Shown one piece after another: positions 33,396 to 42,081 of a DNA stretch of 64,000 nt. This DNA is from CADCTB01 sp963768975. Lineage in GTDB: Bacteria; Actinomycetota; Acidimicrobiia; Acidimicrobiales; AC-14. The notes below the pieces were generated by a model. That model ran no database searches and was not told the DNA's origin. It worked only from the letters and a program-made list of their open reading frames with translations. The translations under genes were made by a program, and so were the position numbers. The DNA lies in NCBI GenBank assembly GCA_963768975.1, contig CAVYKB010000016.1, forward strand, positions 22,307 to 86,306. Direction: 5' to 3'. Each line of letters opens with the position of its first letter. The first letter of the stretch is position 1.

Positions 33396-33444
33396 GGCCG
33401 GGACCCTCCTGCCGGCGCTGACCCCACTACCGTCCTGGCCAACG

Positions 33445-34194
33445 ATGCGCCGGCGCCTGCTTCTCCTCCTCCTTGCCCTCCTGGCCTGGGCGGCCAGCGC
33501 GTGCCAGGTCACCCTCACCGCCGGCGTCGAGGTCAACCGGGACGGTACCGGGCAGGTCACCGCCGGCGTGGGGCTGGACGACGAAGCCGTCAAGGAGATC
33601 GGCGACCTGGCCGGCGCCCTCCGCCTGGACGACGTCCGCCGTGCCGGCTGGCAGGTCGACCAGCCCCGCAAGGAGGGCGACGGGCTGACCTGGGTCCGGG
33701 CGGCCAAGCCGTTCAACGAGCCGGAGCAGGTGCCGGCGATCGTCGCCGAGCTCAACGGCCCGACCGGCCCCTTCCGCGACTTCCGGGTCGAGCGCACCAA
33801 GTCGCTCACCCGGAGCAAGACAACTTTCACCGGCACGGTGGACCTGGCCGCCGGCCTGTCCGGCCTGGCCGACGACGAGCTCACCGCCGCCCTGGACGAC
33901 GTCGACCTCGGCCTCGGTGTGGAAGCCCTGCGCCGGCGATTCGGCGACCGCATCAAGGTCGAGGCCTCCGCCCGCCTCCCCGGCGAGCTCACCACCAACG
34001 CACCGGCTCGCGACGGCCGCAGGGCGACCTGGGCCCCGGAGATCGGCCAGACCCTGCAGCTCGAGGCGTCCAGCTCGGCCTTCAAGATCGACCCCCGCCT
34101 CCCGATCGTCGCCGGCGCCGCCTTTCTCCTGGCGGTCAGCCTGCTGGTCGTCCTCCTGCGCCGACGCCGGCGAGCCAGAAACGGGCGCCGGTAG
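33445..34194 (+). CDS. Lipoprotein with C-terminal membrane helix (LppM-like layout)
   Basis: The 249-residue protein has a lipoprotein signal (RRRLLLLLLALLAWAASAC, lipobox AASAC) and a soluble region of about 190 residues starting TLTAGVEVNRDGTGQVTAGV. It ends with one membrane helix (LPIVAGAAFLLAVSLLVVLL) and a basic tail. This signal-beta domain-helix layout resembles the LppM family, but I cannot confirm membership. ATG 33445 was chosen because it gives the signal peptide; the frame is open upstream. TACCGT lies 11 nt upstream. Confidence 0.7.
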   Translation: MRRRLLLLLLALLAWAASACQVTLTAGVEVNRDGTGQVTAGVGLDDEAVKEIGDLAGALRLDDVRRAGWQVDQPRKEGDGLTWVRAAKPFNEPEQVPAIVAELNGPTGPFRDFRVERTKSLTRSKTTFTGTVDLAAGLSGLADDELTAALDDVDLGLGVEALRRRFGDRIKVEASARLPGELTTNAPARDGRRATWAPEIGQTLQLEASSSAFKIDPRLPIVAGAAFLLAVSLLVVLLRRRRRARNGRR

Positions 34195-34197
34195 TCT
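34192..34197 (+). promoter_or_regulatory. Leaderless -10 element
   Basis: TAGTCT, overlapping the stop codon of the lipoprotein gene, lies 7 nt before the GTG at 34205. Confidence 0.45.
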
Positions 34198-34204
34198 CCC
34201 ATCC

Positions 34205-34939
34205 GTGGAGGCGGACGACCCAGCCCGGATGGCCGGCCTTGTCGCTCCGGTCATCGACCGGCTCCGGAACGGCGTGGCCGGCCGGGTGATGGTGCGCGGC
34301 GCCGAGCTGACCAGCGCGACCGGCGTGCCCGAGGACGCCGTCCGCACCCTCGCCATGCTCCGCAACCGCATGCCGGACGGCGCCGCCACGCGGGACGACC
34401 TGGTCACCGTGATGCGCTACCTGCCGGTCGCCAAGGTCGATCAGGGGATCGACAAGGCCCTCGACGCCGGCGTGCTGACCACCCACTCGGACGGAGTGCT
34501 GCGCTTCACCGACCGCGGCCGAGCCATGGTGGCAGACCTCCACCGGCTGATGGCCGATATCGTCGCCGGGCTCTGGGCCGGGCACGAGGAGCGGGTGACG
34601 GCGCTGCTCGACCTCACCACCCGCGCCCTCGACGCCGCCACCACCACCGCTGGGCCGGCCTTCGCGGTGATGTACCCGCCGTACGAGCCGGCCGGCACGC
34701 CACCGTCCATGGTGCTCGCCGAACGCCTGACGCCGCTGCGATTCCACCGCTTCGATGCTCACGTCGCCGCATGGCAGGCCGCCGGGCTCACCGTCGAGCA
34801 GATCAGGACGCTGCCGCCAGGCGCCGAGCGTCAGCGGATCGAGGAGGAGACCAACCGGCGGGCGGCGGCGCCGTATGCGGCGTTGGACGCCGCTGAGCGT
34901 CTCGACCTGCTCGGCGGCCTCGGCGCCCTCCCGAACTGA
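34205..34939 (+). CDS. Hypothetical protein with winged-helix-like N-terminal half
   Basis: The 244-residue protein looks all-helical and may hold a MarR-like winged-helix unit (about 35-105: MRYLPVAKVDQGIDKALDAG, then GVLRFTDRGRAMVADLHRLM). The C-terminal half has AAWQAAGLTVEQIRTLPPGA and a Glu/Arg-rich helix. I know no function. It is leaderless by the TAGTCT box and just downstream of the lipoprotein gene. Confidence 0.6.
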   Translation: MEADDPARMAGLVAPVIDRLRNGVAGRVMVRGAELTSATGVPEDAVRTLAMLRNRMPDGAATRDDLVTVMRYLPVAKVDQGIDKALDAGVLTTHSDGVLRFTDRGRAMVADLHRLMADIVAGLWAGHEERVTALLDLTTRALDAATTTAGPAFAVMYPPYEPAGTPPSMVLAERLTPLRFHRFDAHVAAWQAAGLTVEQIRTLPPGAERQRIEEETNRRAAAPYAALDAAERLDLLGGLGALPN

Positions 34940-34973
34940 ACGGGTGGTCCGCCGCACTGTCGTAGCCCCTCGG

Positions 34974-34979
34974 TAGGGT
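34974..34979 (+). promoter_or_regulatory. Leaderless -10 element of radA
   Basis: TAGGGT lies 8 nt before the radA ATG. Confidence 0.5.
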
Positions 34980-34987
34980 CCTCGTAC

Positions 34988-36382
34988 ATGGCGAAGGTGA
35001 GATCGATCTACCGCTGCGCGGACTGCGGGTCCGAGGGCCCGCAGTGGACGGGCCGTTGCGCCGGCTGCGGCGCGTGGAACACCATCGTCGAGGAGCGGTC
35101 GACGCCGGCGGCCACCGCCGGCGGCACCCTCACCGCCCCCAGCCGGGTCATGCCCATCGCCGACGTGGAGAGCGAGGGCTGGGCGCCCCGCCCGGTCGGC
35201 ATCGGGGAGCTGGACCGGGTGCTCGGCGGCGGCCTGGTCGCTGGCTCGGTGACACTGCTCGGCGGCGAGCCCGGCATCGGCAAGTCCACGCTGCTGCTCC
35301 AGTCGCTCGCGGCCATGGCGGCCCAGGGCATCACCTGCCTCCTCGCCTGCGCCGAGGAGTCGGCCCAGCAGGTCCGGATGCGGGCCGCCCGCCTCGGCGC
35401 GCTGTACCCGAAGCTGTGGCTGGTCGCCGAGACCGATCTGTCGGCCATCCTGGCCCACGCCGGCGCCGTGCGGCCCGACGTGCTTGTCGTCGACTCCATC
35501 CAGACCGTGTTCGACCCCGAACTGGCGTCGGCCCCCGGTTCGGTCGCCCAGGTGCGGGAGTGCGCCCACCGGCTGGTCCGGGCGGCCAAGGACGCCGGCC
35601 GGGCCACCGTCCTCGTGGGCCACGTCACCAAGGACGGCGCCCTCGCCGGCCCCCGCGTCCTCGAGCACGTGGTCGACACCGTGCTGTCCTTCGAGGGTGA
35701 GCGCCACCATGCGCTTCGCCTGCTGCGGGCGGTCAAGCACCGGTTCGGGCCCACCAGCGAGCTGGGGCTGTTCGAGATGACCGACGACGGCCTGGCCGGC
35801 GTACCCGACCCCGGCCGCCTGTTTCTCTCCGACCGCCAGGCCCACGCGCCCGGCTCCGCCGTCGTCCCGACTCTTGAGGGCCACCGCCCGCTGACGGTGG
35901 AGCTCCAGGCCCTGGTGGCCAAGACGAACCTGACCATGCCCCGCCGCTCGGCCCAGGGGCTCGACGCCGGCCGTCTGGCCATGATCACCGCGGTGCTCGA
36001 GGAGCGGGTCGGCATCCCGCTGGTGGGTGCCGACATCTACGCCCTGGCCGTGGGCGGCGTGCGGGTGGTGGAGCCCGGTGCCGACCTTGCCCTGGCCCTG
36101 GCCCTGGTCTCCTCCATCACCAAGAAGCCCCTGCCGGCGGACCTCGTCGCCTGCGGCGAGATCGGCCTCTGCGGCGAGCTGCGCCAGGTCGGTCAGACCG
36201 GGCGGCGCCTGGCCGAGGCGGCCCGGCTGGGGTTCCGGAGGGCGATCGTCCCCGCATCCGCCCCCGAAGCGCCGCCCGGCTTCGAGGTGCTCAGGGCATC
36301 GACGCTGGTCGAGGCGCTCGCCCAGGCGACTCTGACGATCGGCGCCAAACCGGTAGGATTTCCGCGTGCCGTCCCGGCGTGA
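34988..36382 (+). CDS. radA: DNA repair protein RadA (Sms)
   Basis: RadA is a RecA-like branch-migration helicase used in recombination. The 464-residue protein starts with a four-Cys zinc finger (C10, C13, C24, C27 in YRCADCGSEGPQWTGRCAGC), has Walker A GGEPGIGKSTL, the RadA motif in the form KHRFGPTSELGLFEM (usually KNRFG), and a C-terminal Lon-protease-like domain. It overlaps disA by 17 nt; radA-disA is a conserved pair. Confidence 0.94.
   Translation: MAKVRSIYRCADCGSEGPQWTGRCAGCGAWNTIVEERSTPAATAGGTLTAPSRVMPIADVESEGWAPRPVGIGELDRVLGGGLVAGSVTLLGGEPGIGKSTLLLQSLAAMAAQGITCLLACAEESAQQVRMRAARLGALYPKLWLVAETDLSAILAHAGAVRPDVLVVDSIQTVFDPELASAPGSVAQVRECAHRLVRAAKDAGRATVLVGHVTKDGALAGPRVLEHVVDTVLSFEGERHHALRLLRAVKHRFGPTSELGLFEMTDDGLAGVPDPGRLFLSDRQAHAPGSAVVPTLEGHRPLTVELQALVAKTNLTMPRRSAQGLDAGRLAMITAVLEERVGIPLVGADIYALAVGGVRVVEPGADLALALALVSSITKKPLPADLVACGEIGLCGELRQVGQTGRRLAEAARLGFRRAIVPASAPEAPPGFEVLRASTLVEALAQATLTIGAKPVGFPRAVPA
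36354..36359 (+). promoter_or_regulatory. Leaderless -10 element of disA
   Basis: TAGGAT inside the 3' end of radA lies 6 nt before the disA GTG. Confidence 0.45.
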
Positions 36383-37436
36383 TGATGCGATCACCGATGC
36401 ACTGACGATGGTCGCCCCCGGTCAGCCCCTCCGAGAGGGCCTTGACCGGATACTCCAGGCCAACATGGGCGGCCTTGTGGTCGTGGGTGACGGGCCCGAG
36501 GTTCTCGCCATCTGCTCGGGGGGATTCCTGCTCGACGCCGAGTTCAGTCCCCAGCGCCTCTCGGAGCTGGCCAAGATGGACGGCGCCATCATCCTGGCGC
36601 CCGACGCCAGCCGCATCGCCCGGGCCAACGTCCACCTGGTGCCCAACCCCAACGTGCCCACGTCGGAGACCGGTACCCGCCACCGCACGGCCGAGCGGGT
36701 GGCCCGCTCGATCGCCGTCCCCGTCATCTCGGTGTCGGAGGACCTCTCGGTGATCGCGGTGTACTACGGCCCGGTCAAGCATCCCCTCGAGCTCACCGCC
36801 CGGCTGCTCAACCGGGCCAACCAGGCGCTGCAGACCCTGGAGCGCTACAAGAATCGCCTCGACGCCGTCGCCGGCACCCTCACCGCCCTCGAGGTGGAGA
36901 ACCTGGTGACGGTGCGCGACGTGGTCACCGTCCTCCAGCGCACCGAGATGGTCCGCCGCATCGCTGAGGAGATCGAGCGCTACATCATCGAGGCCGGCAC
37001 CGACGGCCGCCTCGTCCGCCTGCAGCTCGAGGAGCTGATGGGCGGAGTGGAGGAAGACCGCCGGCTCGTGATCCAGGACTACTCCCACACCGGCGAGAAG
37101 TGGAACCTGTCCGAGGCCATGGACGCCCTCTCCCAGCTGACCACCGAGGAGATCCTCGACCTGCGGGCCGTCACGTCGGTCCTGCACCTGCCCTCGAGCG
37201 GCTCCGAGCTCGACTTCCCGCTCCAGCCCAAGGGCTACCGGCTGCTGCACCGCATCCCCCGGATGCCCGAAGCGGTGATCGAGGCAATCGTCGCCCGCTT
37301 CGGCACCCTCGACAAGATTCTCGATGCCGACGTGAAGGACCTCGACGACGTCGAGGGCGTCGGCGCGTCGCGCGCTCGCGCCATCAAGGAGAACCTCCTC
37401 CGGGTGGCCGAGGGCACCGGCTTCGACCGGTTCTGA
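36366..37436 (+). CDS. disA: Diadenylate cyclase DisA (DNA integrity scanning)
   Basis: DisA makes c-di-AMP from two ATP and responds to branched DNA. The 356-residue protein has the DAC domain with both catalytic motifs, DGA in KMDGAIILAPD and RHR in TGTRHRTAERVA. A linker helix domain and a C-terminal helix-hairpin-helix domain (LDDVEGVGASRARAIKENLL) follow. It overlaps radA. c-di-AMP probably controls osmolyte and potassium handling. Confidence 0.95.
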   Translation: MPSRRDDAITDALTMVAPGQPLREGLDRILQANMGGLVVVGDGPEVLAICSGGFLLDAEFSPQRLSELAKMDGAIILAPDASRIARANVHLVPNPNVPTSETGTRHRTAERVARSIAVPVISVSEDLSVIAVYYGPVKHPLELTARLLNRANQALQTLERYKNRLDAVAGTLTALEVENLVTVRDVVTVLQRTEMVRRIAEEIERYIIEAGTDGRLVRLQLEELMGGVEEDRRLVIQDYSHTGEKWNLSEAMDALSQLTTEEILDLRAVTSVLHLPSSGSELDFPLQPKGYRLLHRIPRMPEAVIEAIVARFGTLDKILDADVKDLDDVEGVGASRARAIKENLLRVAEGTGFDRF

Positions 37437-37510
37437 CCAGCACTTCTGGCAGAACTGGCCGTTTCCTGGCACTCTGGAGTGGTCCCTCTGTCCTCTAGTT
37501 CGGGAGTTGT

Positions 37511-37990
37511 ATGGCCTTCGATGTAGGTGACAAGGTCGTCTACCCCCATCACGGAGCGGCGGTCATCGAGCGGCGGGAGCGGCGTGACGCCTTTGGCGCT
37601 GACCGCGAGTACCTCGTCCTCCGCTTGGCGTACGGCGATCTCACCCTCATGGTGCCGGCGGACAACACCGACGAGGTGGGGCTGCGGGAAGTCATCAACG
37701 ACGAAGAGGTCGAGGAAGTGTTCGCCGTCCTTCGCAAGAAGGAGGCGCGCATGCCCACCAACTGGTCACGCCGCTTCAAGAACCACGTGGAGAAGCTGAA
37801 GTCGGGCGACATCTACCAGGTGGCCGAGGTCGTGCGGAACCTCTCGATCCGCGAGAAGGACAAGGGTCTCTCCGCCGGCGAGAAGCGCATGCTCACCAAG
37901 GCCCGCCAGATCCTGGTGTCGGAGCTCACCTTCGCCCTCAGCGTCACCGAGGAAGAGGCCGAGAAGAAGCTCGACGAAGCTCTTCCCTAG
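37511..37990 (+). CDS. carD: CarD family transcriptional regulator
   Basis: CarD binds RNA polymerase beta and stabilises open complexes at many promoters. The 159-residue protein begins MAFDVGDKVVYPHHGAAVIE (RNA-polymerase-interacting domain) and has a basic helical C-terminal domain (MPTNWSRRFKNHVEKLKSGD; EKRMLTKARQILVSEL). The carD-ispD order is conserved in actinobacteria. GGGAG lies 5 nt before the ATG. Confidence 0.94.
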   Translation: MAFDVGDKVVYPHHGAAVIERRERRDAFGADREYLVLRLAYGDLTLMVPADNTDEVGLREVINDEEVEEVFAVLRKKEARMPTNWSRRFKNHVEKLKSGDIYQVAEVVRNLSIREKDKGLSAGEKRMLTKARQILVSELTFALSVTEEEAEKKLDEALP

Positions 37991-37996
37991 AGCGCG

Positions 37997-38606
37997 TTGA
38001 CAATCTGGGCCATTGTGGTGGCCGCGGGGAGCGGCAGCCGCTTCGGAGGGCTCAAGCAGTTCGCGGAGTTGGAGGGCCGGCGGGTGGTCGACTGGGCCCT
38101 GGTCGCCAGCCGCTCCGTCGCCGACGGGGTGATCCTGGTCGTGCCGCCTGCTCACCTGGCGGACGAGACGCCGGCGGCCGACGTCGTCGTGGCCGGCGGC
38201 GCCAGCCGATCGGACTCCGTGCGGGCCGGCCTGGCCGCGGTGCCCGCTCGGCGCCGACGTGGTGGTCGTCCACGACGGGGCCCGGCCGTTCGCCGCGCCC
38301 GCCTTGTTCGAGGCGGTGGTGGCGTGCGTGCGAGACGGCGCTGACGCCGCCATCCCCGGCGTTCCCATCGTCGACACCGTCAAGCGGGTGGTCGACGGCC
38401 GGGTGGTCGGCACGGTCGACCGTGAGGGGCTGGTGGCGGTGCAGACCCCGCAGGCCTTCGCCGCCGACGCCCTGCGCCGGGCCCACGCCGGCGGTGGGGA
38501 CGCCACCGACGATGCCGCCCTCGTGGAGACGGCCGGCGGCCGGGTGATGGTCGTCCCCGGCGACCCGGCCAACACCAAGATCACCCTCCGCACGGATTTC
38601 TCGTGA
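37997..38606 (+). pseudogene. ispD: 2-C-methyl-D-erythritol 4-phosphate cytidylyltransferase, frameshifted
   Basis: IspD couples MEP to CTP in the non-mevalonate isoprenoid pathway. The first frame (from TTG 37997) gives WAIVVAAGSGSRFGGLKQFA through SDSVRAGLAAVPA; the second, shifted by +1, gives GADVVVVHDGARPFAAPALF to the C-terminus (TKITLRTDFS). Both halves are full of family motifs, so a single extra base near 38250-38257 (a run such as CCCGCTCGG) breaks the gene. The enzyme is normally essential, so a sequencing error is likely; real decay or programmed shifting are alternatives. It overlaps rlmB. Confidence 0.85.
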
Positions 38607-39370
38607 CGCCCGGGCGGCCGCGCCGCACCGAACTCGGCGGCGAGCAGGTGGAGGGCCGCCAGGCGGTGGCCGAGCTGCTGGCCGCCCGCCGGCGCCCGGC
38701 GACCGACGTGTGGATGTCCCAGGAGCTCCAGCGGGCACCCATCCTCGACCGGATCGAGAAGCTGGCGACCGACGCCCGGGTTCCGGTCCGCCGGGTCAGC
38801 CGGAGCCGCCTCGACGCCGCCGCCGCCACCGATTCCCCCCAGGGAGTCCTGGCCCACGCCGGCCCCCTGCCCGAGGCCGACCTCGACGACCTCTGTCAAA
38901 CCGGCGCCGGCCCCAAGCCGTTCCTGCTCGCGGTGGACGGCGTGACCGACCCCCACAACCTGGGCGCCCTCCTGCGCAGCGCCGAGGCCGCCGGCGCCAC
39001 GGGCGCCGTCCTGGCCCGCCACCGGGCCGTGCACGTCACGCCCACGGTGGCCAAGGCCGCGGCGGGCGCCATCGAGCACGTCCCCATGGCGATCGTCGCC
39101 GGCCTCCCCGCCGCCTTGGCCCGGGCCAAGGAGCTGGGCTGCTGGGTGGTGGGGCTGGCCGAGGACGCCGACCAGTCGCTGTTCGACGCCCTGCCCGTGG
39201 CCGACGAGGCCATCGTCGTGGTGGTGGGAGCCGAGGGCACCGGCCTGTCCCGCCTGGCCCGGGCCCGCTGCGACGTGGTGGTGGGCATCCCCATGAAGGG
39301 CCGGCTGGCGTCGCTCAACGTCAGCGCCGCCGGCGCCCTCGCGCTTTTCGAGGTCAGCCGGCGACGCTGA
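38603..39370 (+). CDS. rlmB: 23S rRNA (guanosine-2'-O)-methyltransferase RlmB (SpoU family)
   Basis: This SPOUT-fold enzyme methylates the ribose of a 23S rRNA guanosine. The 255-residue protein has the substrate-binding N-terminal domain (EQVEGRQAVAELLAARRRP) and SPOUT motifs: GVTDPHNLGALLRSAEAAGA, VVGAEGTGLSRLARARCD and IPMKGRLASLNVSAAGALAL. GTG 38603 overlaps the ispD stop. Confidence 0.92.
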   Translation: MTPGRPRRTELGGEQVEGRQAVAELLAARRRPATDVWMSQELQRAPILDRIEKLATDARVPVRRVSRSRLDAAAATDSPQGVLAHAGPLPEADLDDLCQTGAGPKPFLLAVDGVTDPHNLGALLRSAEAAGATGAVLARHRAVHVTPTVAKAAAGAIEHVPMAIVAGLPAALARAKELGCWVVGLAEDADQSLFDALPVADEAIVVVVGAEGTGLSRLARARCDVVVGIPMKGRLASLNVSAAGALALFEVSRRR

Positions 39371-39501
39371 GCGGCAATCTCTGCCCAACAGGCCGTTGAC
39401 ACATGGGTCCTGCCGTGGCTAGAAAGTGGCAACTCGCTGTAGTCACTTCTCATCTACTGACACCCCCACGTCACTGTTGTCGCAGTCGCCAGGAGCCTCG
39501 G
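39371..39501 (+). promoter_or_regulatory. Leader of the sigma factor gene
   Basis: A 131-bp gap that must carry the promoter of the sigma factor at 39502. AGGAG lies 6 nt before the ATG. I see no confident -35/-10 pair. Confidence 0.35.
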
Positions 39502-40149
39502 ATGCCTCAGTCCAGCACCGTCTCATCCGACCTCCCGGACGAGGTGCTGGTGCGCCTCTTCCACGAAGGTGACGTCGAGGCGCTCGACGTGCTGCTCGAG
39601 CGTCACCGCCGCTTGGCCGGAGCCAAGGCCCGCGGCTACTTCCTGGCCGGCGGCGATTACGACGACCTCCAGCAGGAGGCCATGATCGGCCTGTTCAAGG
39701 CCATCCGGGACTTCCGCTACGGCCAGTCGTCCTTCCGGGCCTTCGCCGAGCTGTGCGTGACCCGACAGATCATGTCGGCCATCAAGGGGGCGTGCCGCCA
39801 GAAGCACCAACCGCTCAACCGGTACGTGTCGATCTGGGGCCTGCGGGTGATCGACGACCCCTCGGAGCGCCTGGTCGAGGAGCTCTTCGACCAGCGGGTG
39901 CCGGACCCGGCAGACGAGGTGGTCAGCCTGGAGGGTCAGGCTGCGATACGGGCCGCCCTCGACGCCATGCTCTCCGCACTGGAGGTCGACGTACTGCGCC
40001 TCCACCTCGACGGCTGCTCGTACCAGGAGATCAGCGACCGGCTGGGCCGCCACACCAAGGCGGTCGACAACGCCCTCCAGCGCATCAAGCGCAAGCTGGA
40101 GGCCCACCTGGCCGCGGCCACGGTCGCCCAGAGGGTGCCCGCAGCCTGA
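39502..40149 (+). CDS. RNA polymerase sigma factor, SigH (sigma-30)-like
   Basis: The 215-residue sigma-70 family protein lacks region 1.1. It has region 2 (AGAKARGYFLAGGDYDDLQQ; EAMIGLFKAIRDF; FRAFAELCVTRQIMSAIKG) and region 4 (LSALEVDVLRLHLDGCSYQE; RLGRHTKAVDNALQRIKRKL). It resembles the Bacillus SigH/sporulation sigma type that is also present in actinobacteria. ATG 39502 has AGGAG 6 nt upstream. Target genes are unknown. Confidence 0.85.
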   Translation: MPQSSTVSSDLPDEVLVRLFHEGDVEALDVLLERHRRLAGAKARGYFLAGGDYDDLQQEAMIGLFKAIRDFRYGQSSFRAFAELCVTRQIMSAIKGACRQKHQPLNRYVSIWGLRVIDDPSERLVEELFDQRVPDPADEVVSLEGQAAIRAALDAMLSALEVDVLRLHLDGCSYQEISDRLGRHTKAVDNALQRIKRKLEAHLAAATVAQRVPAA

Positions 40150-40163
40150 GGTTCCAGGAGGGA

Positions 40164-40240
40164 TGGAGCCGGTGGTCGGATTCGAACCGACGGCCTGACG
40201 ATTACAAGTCGCCTGCGCTACCGGACTGCGCCACACCGGC
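40164..40240 (-). tRNA. tRNA-Thr (TGT)
   Basis: On the minus strand the acceptor stem GCCGGTG pairs with CACCGGC. The anticodon stem GGCGA/TCGTC closes the loop CTTGTAA with anticodon TGT, and the T arm is GTCGG-TTCGAAT-CCGAC. The discriminator is T and CCA is encoded (40164-40166). Confidence 0.95.
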
Positions 40241-40302
40241 GTGAGGGACACGGTAGCCGGGGGTGCTTGACCTGGGTGCCAGATGCGGGCAGCCTGGCTC
40301 GG

Positions 40303-40563
40303 ATGCCTCTGACCGACCGTGACCGTGCGATTCTCGATTTCGAGCGCACGTGGTGGTCGGAGCCGGGCTCCAAGCGGGCGGCCATACAGGCCCGGATCGG
40401 CTTGTCGCCGGCCCGCTACTACGCGCTGCTCGCCGACCTGATCGGCTCCCCGGAGGCCGCCGCCTACGACCCCCTGGTCGTCCGCCGCCTGCGCAAGCTG
40501 CGCTCGAGCCGCCGGCGTGCCCGGATCGAGGGCGGCCGCACGGCCCAGCCCCGCGGACGGTGA
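40303..40563 (+). CDS. DUF3263 family protein
   Basis: The 86-residue protein matches the actinobacterial DUF3263 family: LTDRDRAILDFERTWWSEPG, then a helix-turn-helix-like RIGLSPARYYALLADLIGSP and a basic Arg-rich tail. It may bind DNA, but its function is unknown. The family is commonly found next to LytR_C-domain genes, as here (40588). Confidence 0.8.
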   Translation: MPLTDRDRAILDFERTWWSEPGSKRAAIQARIGLSPARYYALLADLIGSPEAAAYDPLVVRRLRKLRSSRRRARIEGGRTAQPRGR

Positions 40564-40587
40564 AGCCGTGACCCCCCAGGAAACACC

Positions 40588-41205
40588 ATGAGCCAGCAAC
40601 GCCGGGGGATCCCGGGGCGCCCACCGCGCCAGCCCGCCGGCAACGGCGCCAGCAACGCCGGCGCGCGCGGCGCCCTGTTGCTGGCCATCGCCGTGATCCT
40701 CGGCATCGTGCTCCTCCAGCAGTTCGACACGCCGGACGTCCCCAGCGGCCAGGTGTCGGCCACCTCCATCCCCGACGTCGAGGAGACCACCACCACCGGC
40801 CGGGTCGGGCTCACCACCGTCCCGCAGAGCGCCACCACGATCGCCCGGGCTCGGCCCAAGGCCGACGTGAAGGTGCTGGTGGCCAATGGGGCCGGCGTGC
40901 GGGGCCTGGGCGCACAGACCACCACGTCGCTCCGCAACGCCGGGTACACCAACGCTGCGACCCCCACCGACGCCACGACCACGGTGGAGCGGACCGGCAT
41001 CCAGTTCGCCGAGGGCTACGAGGCCGAGGCCCGGGAGCTGGCCGGCGTGCTGTCGCTGCCGGCAACGGTAGTCACCCGGCTCGCGTCGCCGCCGGTGGCC
41101 GCGGCCGACATCGGCGACGCCAAGCTGCTCGTCATCCTGGGCACCGACGTGACCAACGCCACCACCACCAACGCCCCCACCACCAGCACGACCCGCCGGC
41201 TCTGA
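40588..41205 (+). CDS. LytR_C (LytR/CpsA/Psr C-terminal) domain protein
   Basis: The 205-residue protein has a short basic cytosolic start and one membrane helix (about 30-46: LLLAIAVILGIVLLQQF). A Thr-rich linker and a LytR_C domain (about 93-190: DVKVLVANGAGVRGLGAQTT; TTVERTGIQFAEGYEAEARE; KLLVILGTD) follow. It probably acts outside the membrane in cell-wall polymer attachment or regulation. A Thr-rich tail follows the domain. Confidence 0.8.
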   Translation: MSQQRRGIPGRPPRQPAGNGASNAGARGALLLAIAVILGIVLLQQFDTPDVPSGQVSATSIPDVEETTTTGRVGLTTVPQSATTIARARPKADVKVLVANGAGVRGLGAQTTTSLRNAGYTNAATPTDATTTVERTGIQFAEGYEAEARELAGVLSLPATVVTRLASPPVAAADIGDAKLLVILGTDVTNATTTNAPTTSTTRRL

Positions 41206-41222
41206 GGGCGAGGCCCCGACCC

Positions 41223-42029
41223 CTACCGCGTCGCCTTCACCTCGTCGGGCAGGCGCCGGGTCTGGGCCCGGATCTCGACGGACATCTTGCCCCGCACCGG
41301 CGCCGTGGCGCCGGCCGCCGACAGGACGAGGTCGTAGGTGCCGGTCGTCACCGAGCTGGCCTCCTGGACGACACCGTCGGCCAGGGCCCGGCTGGCTGTG
41401 CTCTCGGTCCGCTCCGTGCCGCTGATGGTCACCGTCGCCGTACCCACCTGGCTCGTGCTCGACAGCGGCACGCTGGTCTCGGCTTTGATTGAAGCCATTT
41501 TCCGCCCGTCCATGCTGGACACCTTCACCAGCCGTCCGGTGCCCTGCAGCCGCACCGAATCGGCGCCCGGCGGGGCGGCGTCGATCTTCCACTTCTCGCC
41601 GGGAGACAACGCCTTGTCGGGCGGCGCGGTGGCGGCCGCGGGCATGAACGCCGGCAACCCCACCGGCCCCAGCACCTGAGGCGGCAGGCCGTCGACCAGG
41701 TCGACGCCGGCCAGCTGGGCGGCCCGGTCGAAGCGGACCACGAAGGTGCGCTCCGGCGAGCCAGCCCGCACGAGCACGACCCGCACCCGCACCTCCTCCG
41801 GCCCGGCCGACAGCACCGTGTCCCGGGACTCCAGCGTGACCTCGTCGACCGAGCGCTCGGGCGTTTCATCGCCCAGCACGGTGGTCGTCACCGACTGGAC
41901 CTTGATCTCGTAGCGGTAGCTGGCGCCGGCCTCCGGCCGGAACCCGACGTTCACCGACGCCTCGCTGCAGGCGGTTAGCCCGCCGGCCGCCACCGTGGGA
42001 ATGAGGAGAAAGAGGGCCAGTCGACGCAC
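41223..42029 (-). CDS. Lipoprotein with repeated beta-strand domain
   Basis: The 268-residue protein begins VRRLALFLLIPTVAAGGLTA followed by Cys (lipobox LTAC) and has a mature region of beta strands (YRYEIKVQSVTTTVLGDETP; GEKWKIDAAPPGADSVRLQG; TGTYDLVLSAAGATAPVRGK). This resembles secreted DUF6263-type proteins but I cannot confirm that. GTG 42029 is chosen because it gives the lipoprotein signal and has TACTCT 8 nt upstream on the minus strand. It is divergent from otsB. Confidence 0.7.
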   Translation of the reverse strand: MRRLALFLLIPTVAAGGLTACSEASVNVGFRPEAGASYRYEIKVQSVTTTVLGDETPERSVDEVTLESRDTVLSAGPEEVRVRVVLVRAGSPERTFVVRFDRAAQLAGVDLVDGLPPQVLGPVGLPAFMPAAATAPPDKALSPGEKWKIDAAPPGADSVRLQGTGRLVKVSSMDGRKMASIKAETSVPLSSTSQVGTATVTISGTERTESTASRALADGVVQEASSVTTGTYDLVLSAAGATAPVRGKMSVEIRAQTRRLPDEVKATR

Positions 42030-42037
42030 TTCGCCGA

Positions 42038-42043
42038 AGAGTA
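42038..42043 (-). promoter_or_regulatory. Leaderless -10 element of the lipoprotein gene
   Basis: TACTCT on the minus strand lies 8 nt before the GTG at 42029. Confidence 0.45.
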
Positions 42044-42081
42044 CAGCGGCACCCGGCGTGGCGATAGGGTGGCGCGCCGAG

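Noticed and set aside
37436..37510. A possible terminator after disA
   Set aside because: Only short imperfect stems (CCAG/CTGG) are present, with no clear long palindrome or U run.
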